A stretch of 64,000 bases of DNA from Pseudomonas fragi. GTDB lineage: Bacteria > Pseudomonadota > Gammaproteobacteria > Pseudomonadales > Pseudomonadaceae. Location of the stretch: positions 1 through 64,000 of the forward strand of contig NZ_NQKQ01000021.1 of assembly GCF_002269505.1 (NCBI RefSeq), in the 5' to 3' direction. The stretch's first letter is position 1. The number at the start of each line of letters is the position of its first letter. The position numbers were made by a program, and so were the translations under genes. The notes under the pieces were generated by a model, which was not told the DNA's origin, did no database searches, and saw only the letters and a list, made by a program, of their open reading frames with translations. Below, in pieces: positions 34,981-44,688 of this stretch.

Positions 34981-35630
34981 TGCCTGATACCTGTGATGTA
35001 GTGGTGCTGCTTTCCGGCACCGGCAGCAACTTGCAGGCCTTGATCGACAGCGATGACGTCAAGGCCAGCCCGGCAACAATCCGCGCGGTGATCTCCAACC
35101 GCGCTGATGCCTACGGCCTGCAACGCGCCAAAGACGCGGGTATCGATACCCGCGTACTGGATCACAAGGCATTCGAGGGCCGCGAGGCCTTCGATGCTGC
35201 ACTGATCGAAGTCATCGACGAATTCAAACCGCAACTGGTGGTTCTGGCCGGCTTCATGCGCATCCTCAGCGCAGATTTCGTGCGTCACTATCAGGGTCGC
35301 CTGCTCAATATCCACCCTTCGCTGTTGCCCAAATACAAAGGCTTGCACACGCATCAACGGGCGCTGGAAGCGGGCGATGGCGAACACGGCTGCAGCGTTC
35401 ACTTTGTGACCGAGGAACTCGATGGCGGGCCTCTGGTCGTACAGGCAGTGATACCGGTAGAGTCCGATGACTCGCCGCACAGTCTGGCGCAACGGGTTCA
35501 CGCCCAGGAACACCGGATTTATCCGCTTGCAGTGCGCTGGTTTGCCGAAGGTCGCTTGTCACTTGACGAGCAAGGCGCATTATTGGACGGTCAATTACTT
35601 GCGGCCAGCGGCCACTTGATACGAACCTAG
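34980..35630 (+). CDS. purN: Phosphoribosylglycinamide formyltransferase
   Basis: 216 residues, VVVLLSGTGSNLQALI near the N-terminus and the catalytic region LAGFMRILSADFVRHYQGRLLNIHPSLLP, with the conserved Asp in VTEELDGGPLVVQ. PurN transfers a formyl group from 10-formyltetrahydrofolate to GAR, the third step of purine synthesis. One-base overlap with purM implies coupled translation. Confidence 0.97.
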   Translation: MPDTCDVVVLLSGTGSNLQALIDSDDVKASPATIRAVISNRADAYGLQRAKDAGIDTRVLDHKAFEGREAFDAALIEVIDEFKPQLVVLAGFMRILSADFVRHYQGRLLNIHPSLLPKYKGLHTHQRALEAGDGEHGCSVHFVTEELDGGPLVVQAVIPVESDDSPHSLAQRVHAQEHRIYPLAVRWFAEGRLSLDEQGALLDGQLLAASGHLIRT

Positions 35631-35638
35631 GAGAACTT

Positions 35639-36352
35639 ATGCGTCGTGCCCTGCTTCTTGCCCTTAGCCTGCTGGCTATACCAGCAGTCCAAGCGGCCGA
35701 TCTTCAGCCTTTCAAGGCCAGCTACACCGCCGACTGGAAACAGTTGCCCATGAGCGGTTCAGCCGAGCGCAGCCTGACCAAGAGCGACAATGGCATCTGG
35801 ACCTTGAACTTCAAGGCATCGATGCTGGTGGCCAGCCTGAACGAAGAAAGCACCCTCAAGATCGAGAAAAACACGCTGATCCCGCTCACCTACCACTTTG
35901 AACGTGGCGGCCTGGGCAAAGCGAAAAAGATCGATCTTGATTTCGACTGGGCGGCCAAAATGGTCACCGGCACTGATCAGGGCGACGCAGTCAAAGTGCC
36001 TTTGCTCAGCGGCATGCTCGACAAGTCTACCTATCAGCTGGCACTGCAGCGTGACGTAGAAACCGGAAAGAAGTCCATGAGCTATCAGGTCGTTGATGGT
36101 AACGACGTGGACACCTATGACTTCCGCGTGATCGGCCCTGAAGTGGTTGAAACCAAGGCAGGCAAGGTCGACGCGATCAAGGTTGAGCGCGTACGCGATC
36201 CAACACAGAACAAGCGCATCACCGAAATGTGGTTCGCCAAGAACTGGGGTTCGCTGCTGGTCAAGCTGCGTCAGGTCGAAAAAGACGGCAAGGAATACAA
36301 CATCATGCTGCTGGACGGCACGGTGGATGGCAAACCGGTCAAGGGCAACTAA
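35639..36352 (+). CDS. DUF3108 domain exported protein, function unknown
   Basis: 237 residues with a signal peptide (MRRALLLALSLLAIPAVQA) and a DUF3108 beta-rich domain (FKASYTADWKQLPMSGSAERSL at about 25-46; KVERVRDPTQNKRITEMWFAK near 180-200). The family is periplasmic and uncharacterised; it resembles lipid-binding beta-clam folds, which is only a suggestion. The gene is 8 bp after purN, a conserved position in Pseudomonas, and ends in a strong terminator. Confidence 0.86.
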   Translation: MRRALLLALSLLAIPAVQAADLQPFKASYTADWKQLPMSGSAERSLTKSDNGIWTLNFKASMLVASLNEESTLKIEKNTLIPLTYHFERGGLGKAKKIDLDFDWAAKMVTGTDQGDAVKVPLLSGMLDKSTYQLALQRDVETGKKSMSYQVVDGNDVDTYDFRVIGPEVVETKAGKVDAIKVERVRDPTQNKRITEMWFAKNWGSLLVKLRQVEKDGKEYNIMLLDGTVDGKPVKGN

Positions 36353-36378
36353 GCGACACGCCTTTAGCAGCCAGCCTC

Positions 36379-36407
36379 AAAAAACCTCGCTTCGGCGAGG
36401 TTTTTTT
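36379..36407 (+). terminator. Terminator after the purMN-DUF3108 unit
   Basis: AACCTCGC-TTCG-GCGAGGTT hairpin with a stable tetraloop, preceded by an A run and followed by seven T. Confidence 0.95.
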
Positions 36408-36615
36408 GGTTTTGAGCCCTAAAAACATGAAACTTTTGTCATAAAACTATCAGCCAGATCCGTAAACACCCCGGTTTTCAAGGGCTGCAGGGTTTTGGAC
36501 TTTTTAACAAGATGACAGCGCGACAATCAGCTATTTACTTAGGAAGCTAACAAATTCTATAAAGAAGTCCTGCGACGCCTTGCCGCAGGCCCTCATCAGA
36601 ATTTGGAGCAAGCAG

Positions 36616-36798
36616 ATGACTATCAAAGTAACTGAGCGCGACGATTCACGTATGTTCCACCAGCTGGTAGCCCATGGTGTTCACCTGTGGGATGTGCATC
36701 AAGAAGACATACTGGTTGGCATGTTCCACCGCGAGAGCGACGCTCACAGCTACAAGGCTGAGCTGGAAAAGCTGGAAGCGCAGAAACGCCAGGCCTGA
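36616..36798 (+). CDS. Small uncharacterised protein
   Basis: 60 residues, MTIKVTERDDSRMFHQLVAHGVHLWDVHQEDILVG... then a charged helix (YKAELEKLEAQKRQA). GGAG lies 7 nt before the ATG at 36616; the upstream in-frame start at 36580 overlaps it. There is no signal peptide or membrane helix. It resembles small conserved Pseudomonas proteins without known role. Isolated between a terminator and a REP-like repeat. Confidence 0.72.
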   Translation: MTIKVTERDDSRMFHQLVAHGVHLWDVHQEDILVGMFHRESDAHSYKAELEKLEAQKRQA

Positions 36799-36808
36799 TT
36801 GACAGAAA

Positions 36809-36898
36809 CTGTAGTCGCTGCCGAGGTACGCAGGCTGCGAGGGGCCATACAACTTCCCCCAAGAGCTCGCAGCCTGCGTGCCTCGGCAGCGACTACAG
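36809..36898. repeat. Palindromic repeat, TGTAGTCGCTGCC family
   Basis: Arms CTGTAGTCGCTGCCGAGGTA and their complement are inverted over 90 bp between convergent genes. This family is unrelated in sequence to the GGGAGCGAGC family. Confidence 0.9.
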
Positions 36899-36924
36899 AT
36901 CACACCATTACAAGGAGGACGCGG

Positions 36925-37470
36925 TTACCACATCAGGTCATCAGGAATCTGATAGGCCGCGTACGGATCGTCTTCTTCCGGGGTTTTCGGCTCGACCAGG
37001 ATGTTCAACTGCACAATCCGGCGCGGATCGCGCTCCTGGATCTTCAGCGCAGCTTCACGCGGGATGACTTCGTAGCCACCCTGGTGCTGCACGATCGCCA
37101 GCGAGCCATTGGCCAGCTTGTTGCGCATCAATGTGTTGACCGACAGGCGCTTGACCTTTTTGTCATCAACGAAGTTGTAGTAGTCCTCAGTGGTCAGCTT
37201 GGGCAGACGCGACACTTCGATCAATTGCTTGATCTGCGCAGCACGGGCTTTTTGCTCGACCTTCTCCTGCTGCTGACGGTTCAGCTCCTGGTCGCGCTTG
37301 ACCTTCTCGGCCTTGGCTTCGGCAGCCAGACGCTGCTGGGTGTCATCCAGCTCGATCTGCCCCTTGTGGGCCAGACGCTGCTGCTTCTGTTTTTCTTTGC
37401 CGGCCTGCTTGGCCTGCTTCTCGTTGACCAGTCCGGCTTTGAGCAACTGGTCGCGTAGGGAAATGCTCAT
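36925..37470 (-). CDS. DUF2058 (YaiL-like) protein
   Basis: 181 residues, MSISLRDQLLKAGLVNEKQAKQ..., with a long lysine/glutamine-rich coiled coil (about 20-80) and a folded C-terminal part (LTTEDYYNFVDDKKVKRLSV; GSLAIVQHQGGYEVIPREAA). It matches the DUF2058 family, nucleoprotein/polysomal-associated proteins of unknown role. It lies 22 bp after mazG on the same strand. Confidence 0.88.
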   Translation of the reverse strand: MSISLRDQLLKAGLVNEKQAKQAGKEKQKQQRLAHKGQIELDDTQQRLAAEAKAEKVKRDQELNRQQQEKVEQKARAAQIKQLIEVSRLPKLTTEDYYNFVDDKKVKRLSVNTLMRNKLANGSLAIVQHQGGYEVIPREAALKIQERDPRRIVQLNILVEPKTPEEDDPYAAYQIPDDLMW

Positions 37471-37492
37471 CTACTTACTCACTTAGGCAAAC

Positions 37493-38326
37493 TCAGCCGC
37501 AGCTGGGCAAATTCTTTTCCTGGCGCTTGGCTTCGCCCCACAGGGCGTCCAGGTCTTCAAGGGTGCAACTTTCAATGGGACGCAGGGTATCGCGCAATGC
37601 CTGCTCGATAAACCGGAAACGTCGATCAAATTTTGCATTGGCGCTACGCAAGGCGGTTTCAGGGTCCACTTCAAGATGACGGGCCAGGTTGACCACGGAA
37701 AACAACAGGTCACCGATTTCGTCGCGGATGGCTGCCGAATCGTTATCGGCCATGGCCTCAAGTACTTCATCCAGCTCTTCGCGCACCTTGTCCAGCACCG
37801 GCAAGGCTGCTGGCCAGTCAAAACCGACCTGAGCCGCGCGCTTTTGCAGCTTGGCCGCCCGCGACAATGCCGGCAGGGCTACTGGTACATCATCAAGCAA
37901 GGACAACTGCTCGGGGGCTGCAGATTTTTCTGCACGCTCTTCGGCCTTGATCTGGTCCCAGCGCAGCTTTACCTGCTCTTCGCTCAAGCGCGGTACATCC
38001 AGCGGCGCATACAGATCACCGGTAGGGAACACATGGGGATGACGGCGGATCAGCTTGCGGGTGATGCTGTCGATCACCCCGGCAAACTCAAAACGGCCTT
38101 CTTCACGGGCCAGTTGGCTGTAATACACCACCTGGAACAGCAAATCGCCGAGCTCGCCCTGCAGGTGCTCGAAGTCGCCCTGCTCGATCGCGTCTGCGAC
38201 TTCGTAGGCTTCCTCAAGGGTATAAGGCACGAGGCTGGCATATGTCTGCTTGATATCCCACGGGCAGCCGTACTGCGGGTCACGCAGGCGGGCCATGAGG
38301 TGAAGCAAGTCGTCGAGGTTGTACAT
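37493..38326 (-). CDS. mazG: Nucleoside triphosphate pyrophosphohydrolase MazG
   Basis: 277 residues of two MazG helical domains. The N-terminal domain shows LMARLRDPQYGCPWDIKQTYASLVPYTLEEAYEVADAI with acidic EEAYE-type metal ligands; a second copy follows (~150-260, LDEVLEAMADND and EIGDLLFSVVNLARHL). MazG hydrolyses NTPs to NMP and pyrophosphate and in E. coli lowers ppGpp. Here it is directly downstream of relA on the same strand, separated by a 107-bp palindromic repeat. Confidence 0.94.
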   Translation of the reverse strand: MYNLDDLLHLMARLRDPQYGCPWDIKQTYASLVPYTLEEAYEVADAIEQGDFEHLQGELGDLLFQVVYYSQLAREEGRFEFAGVIDSITRKLIRRHPHVFPTGDLYAPLDVPRLSEEQVKLRWDQIKAEERAEKSAAPEQLSLLDDVPVALPALSRAAKLQKRAAQVGFDWPAALPVLDKVREELDEVLEAMADNDSAAIRDEIGDLLFSVVNLARHLEVDPETALRSANAKFDRRFRFIEQALRDTLRPIESCTLEDLDALWGEAKRQEKNLPSCG

Positions 38327-38346
38327 CTGTAATCCTTTGGCCGAAA

Positions 38347-38454
38347 CCTGTAGTCGCTGCCGCAGGCTGCGATGGGTTGCGTAGCGACCCCGCTTTACAA
38401 AGCGAAGGTCCTTCGGCCCTTATCGCAGCCTCGTACCTCGTCAGCGACTACAGG
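38347..38454. repeat. Palindromic repeat between mazG and relA
   Basis: Arms CCTGTAGTCGCTGCCGCAGG and ...GTCAGCGACTACAGG of the TGTAGTCGCTGCC family; the right end abuts the relA stop codon. Confidence 0.88.
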
Positions 38455-40710
38455 TTATCTTGCTTCACTGCGCCCGATCCGGCGGGTTTCAATAATGTTC
38501 GGCAGTTGCGAAATACGCCCCAGCAAACGCCCCAGCGCGTCCAGGCCCGGGATCTCGATGGTCAAGGTCATCAACGCCGTGTTGTTTTCCTTGTTCGAGC
38601 GGGTATTGACCGCCAGTACGTTGATCCGCTCGTTGAGCAGCACCTGGGAAACGTCACGCAGCAAGCCCGAACGATCGTAGGCACGGATCTCGATATCGAC
38701 CGGATACGTCGAGACCGGGATCGGCCCCCAGTTGACCTGAATCATCCGCTCCGGCTCGCGGCTGCCCAGTTGCAGCACCGAGGCGCAATCCTGACGGTGA
38801 ATGCTTACGCCACGGCCCTGGGTGATGTAACCGACAATCGCATCGCCCGGCAGCGGCTGGCAGCACCCGGCCATCTGGGTCAGCAGGTTGCCGACGCCTT
38901 CTATCTGGATGTCCCCGCGCTTGCCGGGCTTGTAGCCCGTGGCCTTGCGCGGTATCAACTCCATCTGCTCGCTGCCGCGCTCGGGCTCGACCTGCTGCTG
39001 CGCCAGATTGATCAGTTGCGCCAGACGCAAGTCACCCGCACCGAGCGCCGCGTACATGTCCTCGGCGGTGCGCATGTTGGCCTTATCGGCGAGCTTCTCG
39101 TAATCCACCGCAGGCAGGCCCAAACGGCCGAGTTCGCGCTCAAGCATGGTTTTGCCGGCAGCAACGTTCTGATCACGCGCCTGCAACTTGAACCAGTGGA
39201 CGATCTTCGCCCGCGCCCGCGAGGTGGTGACATAGCCCAGATTCGGGTTCAGCCAGTCGCGGCTCGGCGTACCGTGCTTGCTGGTGATGATCTCGACCTG
39301 CTCACCGGTCTGCAGGCTGTAGTTGAGCGGTACGATGCGCCCGTTGATCTTTGCACCACGGCAGTTGTGGCCGATTTCGGTGTGCACCCGGTAGGCGAAG
39401 TCCAGCGGCGTCGCGCCTTTGGGCAAGTCGATGGCATGCCCGTCCGGGGTGAAGATGTAAACCCGGTCCGGCTCGATATCGACGCGCAACTGATCGGCCA
39501 ACCCGCCGATATCGCCCAGTTCTTCATGCCATTCCAGCACCTGGCGCAGCCACGAAATTTTCTCTTCGTACTGGTTGGACCCGGCCTTGACGTCGGTGCC
39601 CTTGTAGCGCCAGTGCGCACAAACCCCCAGCTCGGCCTCTTCGTGCATGGCGTGGGTGCGGATCTGCACCTCAAGCACCTTGCCTTCGGGCCCGATCACG
39701 GCGGTGTGCAGCGAGCGGTAGCCGTTCTCCTTGGGGTTGGCAATATAGTCGTCGAATTCCTTCGGGATATGCCGCCACAGCGTGTGAACGATACCCAGCG
39801 CGGTGTAGCAATCGCGCATCTCCGGAACCAGCACCCGTACCGCACGCACGTCATAGATCTGGCTGAAGGCCAGGCCCTTGCGCTGCATTTTGCGCCAGAT
39901 CGAGTAGATGTGCTTGGCCCGGCCGCTGATATCGGCGTCCGTTACCCCGGTGGCTTCCAGCTCGGTACGCAGCTGGTTCATCACATCGCTGATAAAACGC
40001 TCGCGGTCGAGGCGGCGCTCATGCAGCAAGGTGGCAATCTGTTTGTACTGCTCGGGCTCCAGATAGCGGAAGGACAAGTCCTCCAGCTCCCACTTGATGT
40101 GGCCGATGCCCAGGCGGTGCGCCAGTGGCGCATAAATATCGAATACCTCGCGGGCGACGCGGTTGCGTTTTTCGTCCGGGGCATTTTTGACCGCGCGAAT
40201 CGCGCAGGTACGCTCAGCCAGCTTGATCAGTGCCACGCGCACGTCATCAACCATGGCAACCAGCATCTTGCGCAGGTTCTCGACCTGGCCCTGGGTGCCC
40301 AGTACCATCGATTGGCGCGGGCTGAGGCTGGCGCTGATGGCGGCCATGCGCAACACGCCATCAATCAGCTTGGCCACCACCGGACCGAAGCGTTGGCTGA
40401 CGGCAGGCAACAGCACCTGCCCTTCGCGCACGCAACGATAAAGAATCGCGGCAACCAGAGAGTCCTGATCCAGTTTCAGATCGGCCAATATTTCGGCGAT
40501 TTCCAACCCGGTACGAAAGCTCGAAGTGCCTTCAGCCCACAGGTTTTTCGCCGCATTGGCTTGTTGTTCAGCCTCGCGCGCAAATTCGCACGCTTCTTTC
40601 AAGGCTTCACGGTCAAGCGCCACATCGACACTCACCGCATGATCGAGCCATGCCTCGAGGTTGAGACTGCCGTCGGTGTTGATCGGCTGGTGTGCTCTGA
40701 CCTGTACCAT
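38455..40710 (-). CDS. relA: (p)ppGpp synthetase RelA
   Basis: 751 residues. The N-terminal hydrolase-like domain lacks the HD catalytic pair (LVAAILYRCVREGQ where SpoT has HDVVEDT), so it should be hydrolase-inactive. The synthetase domain contains EFDDYIANPKENGYRSLHT, whose EFDD matches the acidic motif of synthetase-only RelA. Then come a TGS domain (DRVYIFTPDGHAIDLPKGAT, about 415-475), a zinc-finger-type region with MAGCCQPLPGD and a C-terminal ACT domain. RelA makes (p)ppGpp on stalled ribosomes during amino-acid starvation. It sits between rlmD and mazG. Confidence 0.96.
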   Translation of the reverse strand: MVQVRAHQPINTDGSLNLEAWLDHAVSVDVALDREALKEACEFAREAEQQANAAKNLWAEGTSSFRTGLEIAEILADLKLDQDSLVAAILYRCVREGQVLLPAVSQRFGPVVAKLIDGVLRMAAISASLSPRQSMVLGTQGQVENLRKMLVAMVDDVRVALIKLAERTCAIRAVKNAPDEKRNRVAREVFDIYAPLAHRLGIGHIKWELEDLSFRYLEPEQYKQIATLLHERRLDRERFISDVMNQLRTELEATGVTDADISGRAKHIYSIWRKMQRKGLAFSQIYDVRAVRVLVPEMRDCYTALGIVHTLWRHIPKEFDDYIANPKENGYRSLHTAVIGPEGKVLEVQIRTHAMHEEAELGVCAHWRYKGTDVKAGSNQYEEKISWLRQVLEWHEELGDIGGLADQLRVDIEPDRVYIFTPDGHAIDLPKGATPLDFAYRVHTEIGHNCRGAKINGRIVPLNYSLQTGEQVEIITSKHGTPSRDWLNPNLGYVTTSRARAKIVHWFKLQARDQNVAAGKTMLERELGRLGLPAVDYEKLADKANMRTAEDMYAALGAGDLRLAQLINLAQQQVEPERGSEQMELIPRKATGYKPGKRGDIQIEGVGNLLTQMAGCCQPLPGDAIVGYITQGRGVSIHRQDCASVLQLGSREPERMIQVNWGPIPVSTYPVDIEIRAYDRSGLLRDVSQVLLNERINVLAVNTRSNKENNTALMTLTIEIPGLDALGRLLGRISQLPNIIETRRIGRSEAR

Positions 40711-40828
40711 CTTGCTTACCTTCCCTACAGCGCAGGTTCAATGCGCCGAAATCACAGGCCCTGATCCCAACCGCGCGCTACAGGGCATAGCGGCGCGGGT
40801 TGCGGGCCCGTCGAAATAGACAGACATC

Positions 40829-42181
40829 CTAGTCTGCTTCAAATAACGCCATCGCCTCGACATGCGCTGTTTGCGGGAACATGTCGAGGATTGCGGCACG
40901 TTTTAACCGGTAACCCTGTTTCATCAATTCAACCGTGTCACGCGCCAGCGTGGCCGGGTTGCACGACACATACACCAAACGTTTGGCACCCAGGCCAGAC
41001 AACTTGCGCACCACTTCATAAGCACCGTCGCGAGGCGGGTCGAGCAGTACGGCATTGAAGCCGGCTTTGGCCCAGGTCGCATCCACCAATGGCTGCGACA
41101 GGTCGGCCTGAAAAAACACTGCATTATGCAGGCTGTTACTGACCGCGTTTTGCGCTGCGCGTTCGACCATGGTCGCAACACCTTCTACAGCCACAACTTC
41201 TCGAGCTTTTTGTGCCAGTGGTAAAGCGAAGTTACCCAGCCCACAGAACAAGTCAAGAATCCGTTCGTCAGCTTGTGGCGCAAGCCACTTTATGGCTTGA
41301 GCAACCATCGCTTCGTTGACGCCAGCATTGACCTGGACAAAATCCCCGGGGCGATACGCCAGTTTCAAACCCCAGGTTTCCAGACGATAGCCCAAGCTCT
41401 GAGTCAAATCGACCGGCTGTGGCTCACCTTCACCCTGCAGCCACAATTGGGCGTTATGGGTGATGCAAAAATCCTGCAGGACCTTCATGTCGGCATCGCT
41501 GAGCGGCGCCATATGACGCAGCAACACCGCGATGGCCGAGCCACTGAACAACTCGACATGGCCAAGAGCCTTGGGGTTGCCCAGTTGACGCAACATGGCG
41601 GGCAGCCCCGTCATGATAGGTTGCAAGGCCTGTACCAGAACCAAACAGTGATCAATGGCGACGATATCCTGGCTACCCGCAGCCCGAAAACCCACTTCCA
41701 GATGCTTGGCCCGCGCATCCCAACGCACCGCGATGCGCGCCCGGCGGCGATAGCCGAACTCGGGGCCGGTCAAAGGTGCTGCCCACTCTTGAGGTTCGAC
41801 ACCCGCCACGCGGGACAGTTGCTCGGCCAACATGCGCTGTTTCAGTGCAAGCTGCTCTTCATGGGGCAAATGCTGCACGCTGCAACCGCCGCACTTGCTT
41901 GCATGGACACAGGGTGCCTCGCGACGGATCTCGCTGGCCTTGAAAACACGCTCGGTACGCGCCTCAACGACTTTGCCGTGGGCGCCCAGCACCCGCGCTT
42001 CAACTTCTTCACCCGCCAACGCACCCGCGACAAACCAGGTACGCCCTTCAATAAAGGCAATACCGCGGCCGTCATTGGCCAGGCGCTCGATATTCAAACG
42101 CTGTTTCTTGCCCGTGGGCACTTGCGCAGCCTTGGTGCCGCCAGCAGGCTGGAAGCGCAGGCCTCTCTCTTGCTTGGCCAT
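40829..42181 (-). CDS. rlmD: 23S rRNA (uracil-1939-C5) methyltransferase RlmD
   Basis: 450 residues with an N-terminal TRAM domain ([17 protein letters not shown], about 30-46), an iron-sulfur cluster cysteine set ([13 protein letters not shown] at about 91-103) and an SAM methyltransferase domain with [24 protein letters not shown] and the nucleophile in [11 protein letters not shown]. RlmD (RumA) makes m5U1939 in 23S rRNA. The start overlaps the cysM stop by one base, and relA lies downstream, the order found in other Pseudomonas. Confidence 0.95.
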   Translation of the reverse strand: MAKQERGLRFQPAGGTKAAQVPTGKKQRLNIERLANDGRGIAFIEGRTWFVAGALAGEEVEARVLGAHGKVVEARTERVFKASEIRREAPCVHASKCGGCSVQHLPHEEQLALKQRMLAEQLSRVAGVEPQEWAAPLTGPEFGYRRRARIAVRWDARAKHLEVGFRAAGSQDIVAIDHCLVLVQALQPIMTGLPAMLRQLGNPKALGHVELFSGSAIAVLLRHMAPLSDADMKVLQDFCITHNAQLWLQGEGEPQPVDLTQSLGYRLETWGLKLAYRPGDFVQVNAGVNEAMVAQAIKWLAPQADERILDLFCGLGNFALPLAQKAREVVAVEGVATMVERAAQNAVSNSLHNAVFFQADLSQPLVDATWAKAGFNAVLLDPPRDGAYEVVRKLSGLGAKRLVYVSCNPATLARDTVELMKQGYRLKRAAILDMFPQTAHVEAMALFEAD

Positions 42182-43083
42182 CAGTTGGGCGCGTCGTAGA
42201 TGCCGGTCGACAGATAACGGTCGCCCCGGTCACAAATGATCGCGACCATCACCGCGTTTTCGACTTCCTGGTTCAGACGCAGCATGGCTGCTACCGCCCC
42301 GCCCGAGGACACACCACAGAAAATGCCTTCTTCACGGGCCAGGCGGCGGGTGACGTCTTCGGCTTCGCGCTGGGCCATGTCGACGATGCGATCTACGCGG
42401 TCAGCCTGGTAAATCTTGGGCAGATACTCGGTCGGCCAGCGACGGATACCCGGAATGGCAGAGCCTTCCATCGGTTGCAAACCGACGATCTGCACCCCCG
42501 GATTTTGCTCCTTGAGGTAGCGCGACACGCCCATGATGGTGCCAGTGGTGCCCATCGAACTGATGAAGTGGGTGATCGTACCGTCGGTCTGACGCCAGAT
42601 TTCAGGGCCGGTGCCGGTGTAGTGCGCCTCGGGGTTGTCACCGTTGGCGAACTGGTCGAGCACCTTGCCCAGGCCCTTGGCCTGCATCTGGTCGGCCAGG
42701 TCACGAGCACCTTCCATGCCCTCTTCCTGGCTGACCAGGATCAGCTCGGCACCATAGGCAGTCATCGCCGCCTTGCGCTCGGCGCTGGAGTTGTCGGGCA
42801 TGATCAGGATCATCTTGTAGCCCTTGATCGCAGCGGCCATGGCCAGGGCAATCCCGGTATTGCCCGAGGTGGCTTCGATCAGGGTATCGCCGGGCTGGAT
42901 CTGGCCGCGCGCTTCGGCGCGGGCAATCATCGACAGAGCCGGACGGTCCTTGACCGAGCCTGCAGGATTATTCCCTTCGAGCTTGAGCAACAAGGTGTTG
43001 GTGGTGTTTCCAGCCAGGCGCTGCAAGCGCACCAGCGGAGTGTTGCCGACGCAATCGGCGATAGTTGGGTACTGCAATGTCAT
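42181..43083 (-). CDS. cysM: Cysteine synthase B
   Basis: 300 residues from ATG 43083 ([20 protein letters not shown]). The PLP lysine is in [11 protein letters not shown] (about residue 41); [13 protein letters not shown] and the C-terminal [14 protein letters not shown] bind substrate and cofactor. CysM uses O-acetylserine with sulfide or thiosulfate. The length (~300), [10 protein letters not shown] and [10 protein letters not shown] fit CysM better than CysK. An in-frame extension to 43149 is not used because the family N-terminus begins at MTLQYP. Confidence 0.95.
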   Translation of the reverse strand: MTLQYPTIADCVGNTPLVRLQRLAGNTTNTLLLKLEGNNPAGSVKDRPALSMIARAEARGQIQPGDTLIEATSGNTGIALAMAAAIKGYKMILIMPDNSSAERKAAMTAYGAELILVSQEEGMEGARDLADQMQAKGLGKVLDQFANGDNPEAHYTGTGPEIWRQTDGTITHFISSMGTTGTIMGVSRYLKEQNPGVQIVGLQPMEGSAIPGIRRWPTEYLPKIYQADRVDRIVDMAQREAEDVTRRLAREEGIFCGVSSGGAVAAMLRLNQEVENAVMVAIICDRGDRYLSTGIYDAPN

Positions 43084-43207
43084 GGCGTATTCGCAATCCA
43101 GACCGCGGGGCCGCACATCATACCGACAAACGCCCGGAGCCCATATCACGCAAAGTACGGTGCTTATGGTTAAAGGCTATAAGCGCCGCAAGCCCATCAC
43201 AATAATT

Positions 43208-43298
43208 CCTGTGGGAGCCGGGCTTGCCCGCGATGCTGACACCGCGGTCTGTCAGGTAAACGGGCTGATGCCCTCGTGGGCAAGCCCGCTCCCACAGG
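43208..43298. repeat. REP/REPIN palindrome, variant with GCCGGGCTTGCCC arms
   Basis: CCTGTGGGAGCCGGGCTTGCCCGCG and its complement CGTGGGCAAGCCCGCTCCCACAGG flank a 40-bp centre upstream of cysM. Related to the GGGAGCGAGC family but with TTGCCCGCG rather than CTGCTCGCG. Confidence 0.88.
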
Positions 43299-43326
43299 GA
43301 TGTATAAACAGCGGCGGCCTGAGCGT

Positions 43327-44688
43327 TTACGCGATATGTCCTGCCGGCAGGCGAACATGCACCCGCAACCCGCCCCCATGGTTCTCGGCCCATAAACTGC
43401 CACCCTGCAGACGCAGGGCATTGCGCGCAATGCTCAACCCCAGACCGAAACCGCCATCACCCGGCCGCGAACCGTCGAGCCGGGTAAAGGGCGCAAAAAT
43501 CCGCTCCAGTTCTTCAGGGGCCACGCCACCGCCCTGATCGTCGAGCCATAAATGCCACATGTCGCCTTCGCGCTGGCCGCTGAGGCTGACGATGCCGTCT
43601 GGCGGTGAATGGCGGATGGCGTTGCGCAAAATGTTCTCCAGCGCCTGGGCCAGGCTGTTGAGGTGCCCGCGCACCCAGCAATGCTCATCCACCCGGCAAG
43701 GCAGCCGCGATTGCGGCCAGCCACTTTCAAAGCGGGCATTTTCGGTGAGCATCTCCCACAACGCCTGCACCTGGATATCTTCCACCGGCAGCGGCCCGCG
43801 CTCGGCGTCCAGCCAGGCCAATTGCAGGGTGTCCTCGACCAGCCGCTGCATGCCGTCGACTTCGCGACTCAAACGCTCGCGCAAGGCCTCAACTCCTTGC
43901 TCACTGTCACAAGCCACCCGCAAGCGGCTCAAGGGCGTGCGCAGCTCATGGGACAGATCACGAAGCAATTGCTGCTGTTGCGACACCGTGCTCTGCAAAC
44001 GCTCGGACATTTGATCGAACGCCCGCGCCAGCTCGCCCAGCTCATCCTGACGGCTGGTGGTCTGGCTCGACAGCCTTGCCCCCAACTGATCGGCCCGCCA
44101 GGCGTTGGCCTGCTCGCGCAGATGGTTGAGCGGCACGATCAGCACGCGGTACAGGCCCACGCACAGCAACAGCGTGAGCAAACCCGGAATCACGCCATTG
44201 GTAACAATGCGCCAGACCACCTGGGAGCGCCCCGGCATGAAGCGCTGCGGCAACTCGATGACCAGGCTGCCCATGGACGGGTCCCGGGGAAATGGCACCT
44301 TGATCCACGGCCGTGCCGTCTTGATATGGCTGATGGGCCAGTCCAGGCCGCGCAAAAAGGTCAGGCGCTCACTTTCACGATCACTCAGCGGGTAGCTGCT
44401 CAGTGATTGCAGGTCCTGGCCAATCACCCCGACCCAGCCGGGTTCCTTGTGGCCCATGGCTTGCAGCCACTGGTCGACCCCGGTTTGCTGGCCGGTCTCC
44501 CAGGCGCGCTCGGCTTCACCGGCATAGCGCACCAGCGTGCCATGGGCCTGTTCGGACAAGAACCCGGTGCGTTTGTCCATGTAACGGCCCCAGGACCAAC
44601 TGAGCCAGATCATCAACAAACAGAACACCACCAGCAAACAGGCCAGTTTCCAGAACACCGAGTTTTTGCCGGGCACCTTACAAGGCAT
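43327..44688 (-). CDS. PirS/PA0930-like sensor histidine kinase
   Basis: About 453 residues. Two membrane helices (about 11-33 and 164-185) bound a ~130-residue periplasmic sensor. A HAMP domain follows, then HisKA with the phospho-His in LLRDLSHELRTPLSRLR (about 245-261) and an ATPase domain (LGLSIARNALRLQGG). It overlaps the response-regulator gene by about 11 bp, showing co-expression. In P. aeruginosa the corresponding position next to cysM and gacS holds PirR-PirS, which control the enterobactin receptor PirA; here the receptor gene is missing, so the signal is uncertain. Confidence 0.82.
   Translation of the reverse strand: MPCKVPGKNSVFWKLACLLVVFCLLMIWLSWSWGRYMDKRTGFLSEQAHGTLVRYAGEAERAWETGQQTGVDQWLQAMGHKEPGWVGVIGQDLQSLSSYPLSDRESERLTFLRGLDWPISHIKTARPWIKVPFPRDPSMGSLVIELPQRFMPGRSQVVWRIVTNGVIPGLLTLLLCVGLYRVLIVPLNHLREQANAWRADQLGARLSSQTTSRQDELGELARAFDQMSERLQSTVSQQQQLLRDLSHELRTPLSRLRVACDSEQGVEALRERLSREVDGMQRLVEDTLQLAWLDAERGPLPVEDIQVQALWEMLTENARFESGWPQSRLPCRVDEHCWVRGHLNSLAQALENILRNAIRHSPPDGIVSLSGQREGDMWHLWLDDQGGGVAPEELERIFAPFTRLDGSRPGDGGFGLGLSIARNALRLQGGSLWAENHGGGLRVHVRLPAGHIA

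Noticed and set aside
38377-40764. Long open frame (795 codons) on the plus strand opposite relA
   Set aside because: It is an antisense shadow of relA with Gln/His/Arg/Ala-biased translation typical of reverse frames in GC-rich DNA, and shows no domain.
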